In this document: positions 45,042-57,008 of the stretch, in pieces
How the letters are laid out: the number at the start of each line of letters is the position of its first letter
Position numbering within the stretch: the first letter of the stretch is position 1
From: Ophioderma brevispina
Taxonomy: Eukaryota; Echinodermata; Ophiuroidea; Amphilepidida; Ophiodermatidae
Direction of reading: 5' to 3'
Assembly: GCA_023653785.1 (NCBI GenBank)
Contig: JAMKCH010022271.1
Span: 1-64,000, forward strand
Length of the DNA: 64,000 nt
Notes under the pieces: model-generated
What the model saw: only the letters and a program-made list of their open reading frames with translations
The model's database searches: none
Told to the model about the DNA's origin: nothing
Translations under genes and position numbers: made by a program

Positions 45042-47977
45042 TAGACGGCGGCAATGAGGCAAAAAGTGCCCAGAGAAAGTTTTGACGGCCGGAATTTTGT
45101 AAAAACCTCCAAACCATGTGGATTCGACCTCATGAGACATACAATAGCATATGGGGTGTTGGCGATTATAATGTTTAATTTTGAGCGGGTATTAAAAAAA
45201 AATGGCCAAAAAGGGTAGGGTAAATCAATCAGTTGCCGTCTTTTCTCAAAATTTCATCAGGAACATGTGGGTGTGTACATCCCCAAGGGAACACAAATGA
45301 CCGGATAAGTGCTATAGCCATTCCAATGTCATATGGGGTCAAATGGTAAAAAAAACAGCAAAATTGTCCAAAAATCATAAATGAGTCTAATGCCTTCACT
45401 TTCGCACGATCTTAATGGGAAACAGTACAGTTTACTTCCCAAGAAACTAAAAATAATTGAATCGATGTAGCCATTTCAATTGACACTTTGTCGGGTAAAA
45501 TGGCCAAACTAATAAATTAGTCAAAACACTGTATTCTCAAAATACCCTTTTTTGTAACAGGATTCCAAGGGGGATGGGGTCGAGCATTCGTTATAAAGCC
45601 CCCCGATGTTTATTTTGATACCAATGATTAGCTAGTGTTCCTCTTATTTCCCTTTAATACAAAACAGTACTAACAGACTAGTATTTGCATCCAATGACGT
45701 CATTAGAGTGACGAGTCGGCCCAAATTGGGATTTTTCCATAGAAAATGGAGAAAATTGATTTTGCGCTAAAATCTAAAAAGTTGGGAATATCGGATTTTC
45801 GAAGCCATACTTTGACATAATAATTTTTTAATGTACATAAACATATTCTTGGGTGGCACTGTACCCTCTGATTTGACGGCATACCCTACCCGGTGAAGGT
45901 GCTACCTTCACATTCTTTCGCTTTAAAATTGACTTGGAAAGGATGATGGAAAATATTATAGGAAGCTTGTTTTGCCAAAGTCCTGGGCATTTAGCCCCCC
46001 GAGCAGAGTTCACTGTAGGGACCCCCCCCCCCGTAAGACGAGGGTTTAAGGGGACATAAGCATTTACTTCCAAGGGACATGATTAAGTAATAAATGCTAG
46101 TCATTTCACTAAACGCATTTTGGGGGCAAATTGTCCAAAAAGGTTTTACAAAAGTCATAAATATGGTTAAAGTCAGGCATGAATGCTTCTTTCTACAAAC
46201 TTAATAAGAATATGTGTTTCAAGGTTAATATAATTTAGGTGGTACAGTGCTAGGTATTCAATATTACCCATGTTGTAGTAAACATGGGGTAAGAATCAAA
46301 TGAACTCAAGGAATTGGGCATTTCAAGTTTTCATGTTAATATCGGTCCGAAAACATGAAATTAGCTCTTGCCCTATTTGTTCAAAAAAGTGTTAATCAGG
46401 CCATAACTCGCGTCACCAGAGTACAGTACAGGTGACAATGAGTGTTGCAATTATAATGCATTTCTTGGAAGGGACCAAAGAAATTAAATAAATAAAAGGT
46501 GTTATAATGTATTATATGCCCTCTTTAAGGTACTCATAGTGCGATGAATTACTAATGAAATACTTAAAAAACGCCTTTGCTTTCATGCATAATTACAATG
46601 AGAAAATATCTCGAATTTGTTCTTTAAACGCGGTTTAATCGCTGGTTGAGTGTTGTTTTAATTTTGTAGATCTTAATCAACAGGTCAGAATTAGCATTTT
46701 GTAAAGCAATAACCGAAATGGAAAAACAGTCACTGTCCCAAATTTACGAGAGTCAACATGTTCTGTTATGTTACATGGTGCAAAATGTTAATTTTCCAGA
46801 CAGTTGAGCAAAAATAATTGAAAGGTTCTCGTGTATTAGGCTAAGCATTAGAACGGGACAAGAGGCTGGTAATTTTTTACAGGTCCAAAATTAAAACCAG
46901 CGAAGCCTACGATTAGTCGACCTTGGTAAATCACTGTGTTTGTTATCATACTAAACTTACAAAAAAAGGCCGTATGAGTAGCCTAGATTAATTCTCGTAG
47001 AAGATTACTTAAAACAATTTCCAAGTTTAGAACCAGATCAAATCAACCTTGCATAGCAAAATTCAAGGTATAAAAACTGATTAGAACATGTGTGTCGTAA
47101 TTTGGGTTCACCAGAAGGTGGACGAACAATTTCCAAAGAAACATTAGTAGTTGCTAATTTTTGTATTCAATATCTACGTTGGCTTTCTAATGTTTATAGA
47201 GCTAGAACTATATTTACAATATTCGATGTACAACACAGAACAACGTGAGTCACTTGCGTAAAGTGAGTCAATTTGTCCGGATGTGAAACAATTTGCCTCA
47301 AAATGAGTCCTTACACTCATTTTGGACAAGTGTTTCACTATACGGACAAGTGCTCAGTGTTGTGTGTGGGTAGTTAAAAATTGAAATGGCTTCCATTATT
47401 ATCACACTAAATATGACTCTTTGAGGTAATGGACCATGTTCTATAGATGCTTAAGAAAGGAATGCATTTCGACTTGATTACTTATTTTGGAAAATTTTGA
47501 CCTTTTTGGGACCATTTTGACCCCAAAATTTAAAAAAAAAACGCGTGTTTTTTTGTTTTTTAAATATGATTGCTTTGGTGAAGGTAAATTGACAGGTTTT
47601 GATAGATTAGTTTGAAGAAAGAGAAAGGAGGCATTTCGATTGTTTACCTATTTTGGACAATTTGACTCTTTTTTGGCCATTTGACCCCAAATTTATAAAG
47701 TGGAATGGATTCCATTATATTCAGTAAAATGACTCCTTGAAGGAACTGACATTTTCTGAGAGGTTATTTGAAGAAGGAATGCATTTTGACTGAATCTACC
47801 TATTTTTGGACAATTTGACCTTTTTTGGCCATTTTTACCCTAAAAATACAAAATGTTAGAAAGCCAACACCCCATACGTTAATGTACATCACCATGGTGG
47901 TATGATTCCACTAGGTTGGACCTTGTAACAAACAAAACGCAGTCAAAAGTCATATTTGGTCCTTTGGCGGCCGTCTA
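45042..47977. mobile_element. Foldback-like element 2, copy in unit 1
   Basis: The ends are TAGACGGCGGC on the left and GGCGGCCGTCTA on the right. The left arm (45060-46330) and right arm (47370-47970) are built from the same 150-165-bp GGCCATTTTGACCCC units as element 1, in inverted orientation. A dispersed repeat with a GACGTCATTAGAGTGACG core is nested at about 45560-46060. Flanks read ATAT on the left and TATG on the right, so a short TA-rich target duplication is possible. No transposase was seen. Confidence 0.72.
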
Positions 47978-48177
47978 TATGAAGAACAGGCCATCAGTGA
48001 ATCTCTTGAGGTTTAATGATTGTCTATATTTGTAGGACAAAATAAACCACATTTTTGAAAAAGGTTCAAATGAATCTTACATTATCACTGGCTTTGGGCA
48101 CTATGAAGATACTTACTTATTTGACATAAATGTAGACATACGCTTATAATCATTTTGGGAGGTCAAGTTGCTTGTTT

Positions 48178-48323
48178 GGTAGCATCATGCTTACCCTTAC
48201 CAAACGTTCTTTACATGCCAGGGAAATCAGCAACATGTTCATTGGCGCTTCTCAAAGCTGTTGCTTCATTCCAAATCAAACTTACAGCCAGAAGTTTACA
48301 ACTAAGAGCAGGCGTGCACACAG
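48178..48323 (+). pseudogene. Receptor guanylate cyclase, middle catalytic-domain exon, partial copy 2
   Basis: The copy lacks the acceptor and the VETIGSAYM part because the duplication breakpoint is at GGTAGC. One frame reads CSLALLKAVASFQIK and then ARSLQLRAGVHTG, straight through to the same ACACAG-GTAACC donor. An upstream part (LPLPNVLYMPG) is slightly garbled. The frame breaks differ from those of copy 1, so both seem to derive from one intact exon. Without an acceptor it could not be spliced in normally if the duplication is real. Confidence 0.8.
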
Positions 48324-48545
48324 GTAACCAATTGTATAAATCTACACACCTAAAGGAAAAAAATATATACCGTATCAGGCCTTTATTTTATGTCCAAAAT
48401 TTATGTTAAATTAACGATGTATTTTCCAATTTACTGTAAAATACATGTAAGTTTACCGACTTAATGTAAATTCACTGTAATATTCCCAAATATTCACAAA
48501 TTCCACATTATTACGTTAAATACTATTGTGAAGTTTTTCTTTTGT

Positions 48546-48581
<36 letters not shown>

Positions 48582-49253
48582 AAAACAATTGACCCTGATG
48601 TGTCCGCCATTTTATTTGCAAGTAACACTTATCTAACATATGTGGTATCATTGAAAGCTTAGTTCATTATCTTTAATTGCTGCAAGATCATTCCCATCGG
48701 TTAAGTATAGACAGAGTTACAGTCGTTTTGAAGCAGTAGTTCGGTTTTCTGTCTGTCCAGGATTCCACATTAAAATGAACGGTGGTTTCAAGGAAGGAAA
48801 TCAGTGTGTAGAGAAAATCGGCCCATTTATTGACTGCAGGATAAATGTGACGCTATTTAAGCCTCAAAAAATTCCAGTATCACAAATTTACGGCCATTCT
48901 TCTGGTATGTCACACCAAGCAGACCTTTCCCCACTTTCATTTTCCTCCCATGGGCAAAACAAATACTCTAGCGAAAGTGGAAACATATTTATGTTTAGAT
49001 TTGTTCCCACAACCTAACCAAAATAATGTCCTCCACTTTTGGCTAACTGATTGCTGCAGCACGGGCTGATTGCCGATCTTAAATTGTCATGGATGACAAT
49101 AAATTTCGGTCACGTGTGTGACATCCCGAAGAATGCCCTTGCCATCGATGCCCTCTTACCGGTTCTACGTCCTCATCACTCATAATAATCATTTGAAAAA
49201 TAAAATAACTGATCACGTTCAGGTCTGGAGGGATTTGAATGAATCATAACAAT

Positions 49254-52200
49254 TAGAACGGCCGACCATTAAGGCAAAAAGTGATCAGAAAAAGTTTTGA
49301 CCGCGTAATTTGTTACAAACATCCAACCATGTGGATTCGCATCCTCATGGTACATAACAGATACATATGGGGTGTTGGCTATTAAATGGTTTAATTTTGG
49401 GGTAAAAAATGGCCAAAACGGGTCAGGTAAATCAATCATGTTGCCTTCTTTTCTCAAAATTTTTCATCAGAACATGTGGGTGTACATCCCAAGGGAACAC
49501 AACATGACCGGATTAAGTGCTATAGCCATTCCAATTTTACCATATTGTGGGGTCAAATGGGTAAAAAAAACAGCAAAAAATTGTCCAAAATCCATAAAGA
49601 GTCATAATGCCTTCCTTTCTCAACGATCTTAAATGGGAAATGTACGTTTACTTCCCAAAGAACTAAAATTAATTTGAATAAGATTGCAGCCATTTCATTG
49701 ACACTTTGTAGGGTCAAAATGGCCAAACTATAAATTAGTCAAAACACTGTTTCTCAAAAGACCCTTTTTTTGTAACATGGATTACCACGGGGGATGGGGC
49801 TCGAGCATTCGTTATAAAGCATCCGATGTTTATGGTTTTGATACAATGATTAGTCTATGGTCCTCTTCTTCCATGTAATACCAAAACAAAAGTATACCAG
49901 ACCTATTATGGCATCACATGACTCATAGAGTGCACGTGGCCAAATTGATTTTCCATAGAAATGGCGAAAAATTCTGATTTTGGCTAAAAATGTTTGGGAA
50001 TACGGATTTTTGTAGCGGCCATACTTTGCATAATATTTAAAAATGTACCATAACATATTTTTGGGTGGGCACTTACCCTCTGATTTTGACGGCATACCTA
50101 CCTGCCGGGAAGTGCTACCTTCACATTTTTTCTCGCTAAATGACTGGAAAGGATGAAATGATTACTTAGGAAGCTTTTTGCCACAGCTCCTGGCATTGTA
50201 GCCCACCGGATCAGAGTTCACTATAGGGGACCACCCCCCCCGGGAGACGAGTTAAAGGGACATAATGCATTTACTTTCCAAGGGACAATGTTAAGTAATA
50301 AAGTGCTAGTCATTTCAATTAACGCATTTTGGGGTCAAATTGTCAAAAGGTTTAAAAAAGTCAAAATGGTAAGCAAAGGCATATGGCTGTCTTTCTAAAA
50401 ACTATAAGAACATAATGTTTCAAGGTAATATAATTAGTTGGATAAGTGTTATGTATTCCAATTTACCCATCATTTTGGTAGTCATCATTGGGCTAAGAAT
50501 CAAATGAAACTCAAATTGGGCATTTCAAGTTTTATGGTTAATATGGTCAGAAACAATGAATTACTCTGGCCCTATTTGTCAAAATGTGTTATCAGGCCAT
50601 AACTCGCGTCACCAAGTACAGTACTTGGCCAATGAGTGGCAATTATCCTGCACTTTCCGTGGAAGGGACAAATAAAGTAAATAAATTAAAAGGTTTAAGT
50701 TCTTCTTATGCCCTCTTTTAACGGTTACTCATCGTGCTATGAATTCTTAAGAAATTACTTCAAAAACGCATTTTGTCTTTAATGCATAATTACACTGAGA
50801 AAATATCTCGAATTTGTTTCTTGACACGGTTTTAAATCGCGGTTGAGTTTTTTGTTTTAATTTTGTTAGATTTTAATCAACAGTCCGATTAGCATTTGTA
50901 AAGCAAATACCAGAAATGGGAAAACGTCACTGGCCCATTTTAACCGCATATTAAACATTTAGTTATGGTTTAAATGGTGCAAAATGTAATTTCTCTTTTT
51001 CTCCGACATGGTTGAGGCCAATAATTAAGGGTTTTCCCGTGTATTCGGCTAGCATTAGAACGGGAACAGATTGATGGGTAATTTTTTCCAGGTCCAAAAT
51101 TAAACCCGAGCAGGCCTAGGCTTAGACCCTGGGTAAATCACTGTGTATAATACTAAACTTATAAAAGCCTTATGAGTAGCCTTATGAATTACTCGTAAAT
51201 GAATTACTTTACAATTTCCATTTTAGAACCAGATCAACTATCACTTGCATATCACAATCAGTATAAACTGATTAAACATGTGTGTCGTAATTTTGTGTTT
51301 CACCATAATGTGGCTAACAATTGTTCAAGAACCTTTTAGTTTGATGATTAATTTTTTGTATTCAATATCTAAGTTTGGCTATTCTAATGTATAGCGCTAA
51401 GAAATATACTTTACAATTTTTTGTTTTTTACCTACAGAATGTACACCCCCAGAAAAAAGTGAGTCCCTTGCGTAAAAGTGAGTCAATTTGTCCGTATAGT
51501 GAAACACTTTGCCTCAAAAAAACGGCGCGGGAAAACAATGAGTCACCTTAATCATTTTGGGACCAGTGTTTCACTATCCGGACAGTGCCTCACTTGTTTG
51601 TTGGTGTGGATAGTTTTAAAATTGAAATGGCTTCCATTTATACCTTAAATATGAATCCTTTGAAGGTACATACATGTTCTATAGATTATTTTAAGAAAAA
51701 GGGAAAAAAAAAAAAAAAAAAAATGTCATTTCGACTGATGTACCTATTTTGGAGCAATTTTGACCTTTTTGGGCAATTTTGACCCCAAATGTATAAAGTG
51801 GAATGTGATTCCATTATATTCAGTTAATATGATTCCCTTTTAAGGTAAATTGACAATGTTTTCTGATAGATTATTTGAAGAAGGAAATGCATTTTTCGAT
51901 GTGATTTACATATTTTTGGACAATTTGAGCTTTTTTGGCCATTTTGACCCCAAATTTTATAAAGTTGAATGGATGTCCATTTCTTCAGTTAAATATGACT
52001 CCTTTGAAGGTAAATTGACATGTTCTGATCGATTATTTAAGAAAGGAATGCATTTTGACTGATCTACCTATTTTTGACCAATTTTGACCTTTTTTGGCCA
52101 TTTTTACCGAAGCCCAAGGGGGGAAAAGGTGGTGGAGTGGGGGTGTATAAAGGAAATTGATTAGCTCCTCCCCCCCCCTTTACTCCCTTCGCCCCCACCC

Positions 52201-52301
52201 CCCCCTTTTCTGTACATCCCAATGTGTTATGAATCCACTAGGTTGGACCTTGTAACAACAACGCCGTCAAAATCATATTTTGGCCTTTGTCCGGCCGTCT
52301 A
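49254..52301. mobile_element. Foldback-like element 2, copy in unit 2
   Basis: This is the duplicate of 45042-47977, with ends TAGAACGGCCGACC and CCGGCCGTCTA and the same inverted arms of GGCCATTTTGACCCC units. The right arm contains a G/C-rich anomalous segment at about 52110-52205 that unit 1 lacks. Confidence 0.72.
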
Positions 52302-52499
52302 TATGAAGGAACAGGCCTCAGTGACTCTTGAGGTTTAATGTATTGTCCTATATTTGGACCAAAATAAACCCATTTTGAAAAAAGTGTTTTTCAAATGAAT
52401 CTTACCATTATCATCTGGCTTTTGACATTTAAGATACTACTTTATTTGACATAAATTAAACATCCTTATCATCATTTTGGGTGAGTCATTTGCTTGTTT

Positions 52500-52866
52500 G
52501 GGCGCCGTGCATTCAATAGAATCCTTGGATAGGGGCAAAAGGCGACTACTTGATTCAAAAAACTATAGCTTGGCATATTATATCTTATCCGATTGGAATT
52601 ATCTTTGCGGCAAATTAAAATTATGAAATAGGCTTTCCGATGACCTCACATAGTTAGATATATGTTATTTTAAAAACTCGAAATGGCGGACACAATCTGG
52701 ATGCGCGTCATTCACGCGTAATACACGAGCATCTCTACAACGCATCTCTAAACTGTTGACTTTGAATACGCTTTGTCATCCATCATTTCCTGCATCATTT
52801 CATCGCAAGATCGTCTGCCTGGGATAATAGAAAACTGTGTTTATTCTATTCATAAACGAGTCTTGG
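52500..52866. other. Intron, nothing recognised
   Basis: The sequence just after duplication D shows no repeat or coding similarity to the rest of the window. Confidence 0.4.
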
Positions 52867-53821
52867 TGGGCCCCCCCCGCTAACAATTTAACGTTTCCAG
52901 AACGTTGTCAAAACTTATCAGTTTGGTTACGGAACCGTTTCAATGAAACGTTCACGCAACGTAATGTAGACACTTTTTTACGTTTGAAACGTTTTACAAA
53001 ATAAAAAACTTATTTAAAACGTCCTTGGAACGTTTAATAAAACCGTTTCCGAAACTGTGGGAAACCGGCATTGGGGTTTTCGACCACGTTGAGGAAACGT
53101 TTTGGAAACGTTTCAAAAACGTTTTCTAAACGTTTCTGGTAAGGTTGCTATAGCATACTTTTTTCTGGTTTGCCACACCTTGGAAACGTTTTCTGTCAAC
53201 GTTTCGTAACTTTTGCATAGATACTTTTTTTCTGGTTGCCAGAACCTTTGTAATGTACGCAAGAACTTCGTTAAGTTCCTCAACGCATTCTGCTACGTTG
53301 AACATATTTGTTTGTCCATGGATTTGATCGTTTTACCTTTTTTCCTAAAATGTTTTCCAAAATATATCGATATCGACAATATTTATTTAAATCATGATGT
53401 AATATAGAATATAGCGTGCAAGATAGGCCCTACATAACAGTTTGTGCTTGCTGTGTTAAATATTACACGAGTAGTGAAAATGTGAAGGTGGTATCAGCAA
53501 AGGAAACGTGTATGTGATGTTTTGATATGCCTATATTATGACTTTGTGGAGAAAGAATTGCGGCTATTGAATGTTGTTGTGCAGCTGCGGTGGGTCGTTT
53601 GAATTTGATTGAAATAGAAAAGAAATGGTATAAAACCTACCTGTACGTTTAAAATTACGTACCCCCTTCCTTATTTAAGAGCGTAGCTTGCTGAATGACG
53701 AATGGTGACTTACGAGTGTGTTAACCAAGTCCAAAACTGTCCATGCAGAAATATGTAAAGCAATGGGAGCTGTTAACGGTACAGATAAGCGAAGCTCGGT
53801 GTTCTACTAAAATTAGCGTGT

Positions 53822-54930
53822 GGTATCCAGAGAGTGCAATGGTTTTGGGGGGTATAATAATTAAAATAGGGGGTTTTTATATTAGAGTGTATCGGTGCGC
53901 ATGGTTATAGAGCGCATAGCTCTGTAACCATGGCGCGTATGTTCAAGGGTATATGTTTGATAGAGAGACTTTGGCAGGGGAAGTTTCGGAGTTTTGAGTT
54001 ATGCACAGGTAATTACCAGAAGCTGATTGATTTGAACTTCCTATTTTTTTCTTAATTTATCATGATATTAACTAAGATCTTTGAACAAAGTTTGAAGAGA
54101 GAATTTTTTAATGCCACTGAGACCGAGACTGCATAGGTAAATGAATTTAGCAGTTTCACAAATTACCGTTTGGAAATCCCCAACAATGCCCAAAATCGAG
54201 AAGATCGTATCCTACCCTCCTGTACAGAACCCCATGTCTAGTCTCCAATCTTGATCGATTACGCTGTACCAACAGAGATACAGAATGCTTGCTGCTTGCC
54301 GTATTGTAGTTAAACGTAACGAGATCATAGTTTGGTGTCACGTGTCAGGTAACAGGTCACGTGTCAGGTATCAGAAATCAGTTTGCTCTTCGGGGGCGAC
54401 GATATATATAAATCAGACTATGCTAAATCAAGGTCTGGGACATGACCCTCTCTGCCCAAAGTGCTATATTTTTTTCCAAAAGACACAGTGTATTATGTCT
54501 AAACAGTAACAATTTACCTTTTCCCTATGATTTCAAAAACCGACGTACGTGTGCGATCATAGGTTTTTTTCCAAGGTAGGGATACGTACGTCATTTTACC
54601 GAATGGGTCACCCGAAGCAAAATACTAAACCAATCAATTCAGTGACGGAAGTCATAAAATCTTATTTTTCCAAAAATTGCTGTTATTCCATTAATAAAAT
54701 GCCTTTTTAAGATCAACATATGTATATTGTTCTTTTTAAAATTAAAAAAAAAAAAAAAAAAATATGAATGTGAAAAAGATGGGCCATAAGTCTACAAACT
54801 TGAAAAACATAGTCAGCCGGCAAAACCCTTACCGTGGAACTGAATGAGCAGACGGAGACCCCGTGTTAGTTTTTGCAGGCTACAGCACTTGCGAGCGGCT
54901 GCGGGGGGTATGCGTCAGCAGATATACAGC
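53822..54930 (+). repeat. Dispersed repeat B, copy 2 (~1.1 kb)
   Basis: This is collinear with 18560-19860, including the hairpin, the TTTGATAGAGAG block, the CTTCGGGGGCGA and GATATATATAAAT blocks and the G-rich end. An extra tandem GTCACGTGTCAGGTA duplication is present at 54337-54370. No coding domain was recognised. Confidence 0.65.
53897..53935. repeat. Hairpin-forming palindrome in repeat B copy 2
   Basis: GCGCATGGTTATAGAGC pairs with GCTCTGTAACCATGGCGC across a short CATA loop. It is the counterpart of 18635-18674. Confidence 0.6.
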
Positions 54931-55526
54931 CTAAAAATAGTCGGTGAAGCACAGAAGTATTTCTATATGTCAAGTGAGAATCGTCAGTATAGAATACATC
55001 TAACATAGACCAAAATTAAAACAGAGCCATCCAAAATGGTGATGTTGTCTTGACCGTTGCTGTGTCGCTTTGTTTACGTGGTTTGAAACATTGACCCCGG
55101 CATTGACCTAACTGTTACCACGATGGAGTCAGATTTCACTGATCGTGGTAGACAGCAGATGCCGGTGTGGCAGGAGATATTGTCCGCCGGTCTCACAGTC
55201 CGGGAACAATTGTGAACAATAGGGCAATCGATTCAGTTGACTCTTCACGTAACATTAGTTTCACGCTTTATTCCGTTGTCGTCTATGGAGCCCGGACTAT
55301 GGTTCCTGCCGGACCATATCTCCTTCACACCGGTCATACAGCATTTGACCTGGCTGTGGAGTTCACTGATGAATTCATATGAACTTCGAAAATAAATGAA
55401 TTGATGATGTACATGAAATAAAACATGACATGATGATTGATGGTGGATCCCATTTAATGGATACGATAAGGTGATCGAGTATGAATGAGATGAAGCATAT
55501 ACTTTTATCATTATTAGCCTACTGCG

Positions 55527-55600
55527 ATCGTATTATTATTATTGTTGTTATTATTATTATTATTATTGTTATTAATATTATTATTATTATTATTATTAGC
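55527..55600. repeat. (ATT)n / (TTG)-interrupted microsatellite
   Basis: A run of TTATTATTATT interrupted by TTG and AAT units spans about 75 bases. Confidence 0.85.
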
Positions 55601-56102
55601 TGAAATAAAAACACACCATACACATCAGAAATGCATTTTCAATCGTTCGGTTACATTGAAACATTATGGGAACGTCGCGGTTTCGTCTCGTCAAGTTGGT
55701 TGTTAGTTGGTTCTAATGAAACGTTCTGGGAACGTCGTAGTTTCGTCTTAATGAGATTCATATTTTTGGTGATTATTAAAGGTAGTAAATCCGTTCCACA
55801 AACGAAATTTGAATAACCAATTTGTAATACGAATGAGCAGTCACGTTTTTAAAACGTGTTTATAACGTTTCTCAAAGACGGAACCAAAGTAGAACCTATT
55901 GGAAACGTTTTCAGAAACGTTTCGTAACCTTTCGTGTTAGCTGGGCAGGCACTGATGAAGAGCCCATCATTTCTTGGATGTTTCTACTGACTCTTATTTG
56001 TTATGTTCAAGGATTATATCCGACATAGCGTTAAACTTTTGGCCTTTGGCCTTTTTTACGGCATGCGACTACACCCGACTTTGGTCAACTTGATTATGTA
56101 AT

Positions 56103-56131
56103 CTTATATATTTATATATATATATATATAT
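56103..56131. repeat. (AT)n microsatellite at left edge of a long inverted element
   Basis: The TATATATATAT run lies about 75 bp outside the left arm (56205). A second AT run (60201-60252) lies just outside the right arm. Confidence 0.8.
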
Positions 56132-56441
56132 ACTCAATCAGGTTTGTCTTAATCAATGCGTATAAAAACCGCAAGAAAACTTGTTTCCAATTTTTATAGT
56201 GATTGTGTAAAATTACCCTAAAATAACTAGTGCCACCTTAAAGTCAAAAATCTTCTCTTTTCAATGAGAGGTCATTTATTCATGTGCGGTCATGGATGAC
56301 CGAGTAATCATTGTTTTTCATAAGGGGTCTAAGTCAGTTTGGGACCCAGTTTCAGATGGTTATACCAACACAAATCATATTCAATTTCCCATTTCTTTCC
56401 TACTTAAGTCAGGTGAATTATTGCATAACCATATAACCCGG

Positions 56442-57008
56442 GAGCTAGCAGACATTTGTAACACATCTCAAGTACAAAAGGTTTGAGTGATTAAATATGA
56501 TGACAGCCTGTCGGGGACCCCTGAAACGTGATTCAATGTTCCAATGCTTAGTTTCCGATGTAGGGGGCACAGAAGGTCAACGTCCATTGCATTCAATGGG
56601 GCTTGACCTTGTTTCCCCTCTACTTCGGTAACTAAGCGTTTGAGACACTCAAAACTAATCCTTATTTTAATCCTATGAGCTCCACCAATAATATGCACCA
56701 TTTTGTATCCAAATCGGAGCAACTTTAAAATTTGACCCCTGTACAACTGAAATTGACCCTTTTATTGATTTTGCTGTTTTTAGCCTATAACTCTGAAACT
56801 TTATGGTGTAGATAATTATACATTTCAACACGATTGGATCAATTAAAAAAAAATGACACCTGTACAATTTTTGCCTAGGCTCCCCCTCCTTAATTCCACA
56901 ATTTTGCAGCACTTAAGAATCACGTTTCAGGGGTTCCTGTCAGGCTGTCTACATATTTAGTAACTCAAACCTTTTGTACTCGAGATGTGTACAAATGTCT
57001 GCTAGCTC
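56442..57008. mobile_element. 567-bp element with ~95-bp terminal inverted repeats (ACAGGGGTCAAA family)
   Basis: The left end GAGCTAGCAGACATTTGTAA, with ACATCTCAAGTACAAAAGGT next, pairs with the right end ACCTTTTGTACTCGAGATGT then ACAAATGTCTGCTAGCTC. The interior has a TTTGACCCCTGTACAA segment. Single-ended or degenerate relatives lie at 11340-11570, 13840-14050, 14590-14830 (reverse) and 63880-63999. It is non-coding. Confidence 0.72.

Larger units (their letters stand above)
44005..48177 (+). repeat. Tandem duplication D, unit 1 (~4.2 kb, includes catalytic exon)
   Basis: The unit starts inside the catalytic exon at GGTAGCATCA and ends at TTGCTTGTTT. It is followed at once by a second copy. 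It carries the exon part, a hairpin (44722-44916) and foldback element 2 (45042-47977). The copies differ mostly by scattered short indels. Confidence 0.85.
48178..52499 (+). repeat. Tandem duplication D, unit 2 (~4.3 kb)
   Basis: This is the second copy of 44005-48177. It begins GGTAGCATCATGC and ends TTTGCTTGTTT, where the sequence changes to GGCGCCGTGC. Because the repeat starts inside an exon, unit 2 lacks the exon's acceptor and first eight codons. A G/C-rich insert at about 52110-52205, a T run (48549-48575) and an A run (51709-51723) distinguish it from unit 1. Confidence 0.85.
52867..55947. mobile_element. AACGTTT-rich inverted element with nested repeat
   Basis: The left end GGGCCCCCCCCGCTAACA resembles the reverse complement of the right end TGTTAGCTGGGCAG. 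Both flanks are rich in AACGTTTC, GAAACGTTT and AACGTTCC (52890-53210 and 55640-55930). An 80-bp direct repeat around TGAAAC-TT-TGGGAACGTCG occurs at 55655-55745. Repeat B copy 2 (53822-54930) and an ATT microsatellite lie inside, so the element has been split by later insertions. Confidence 0.55.
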
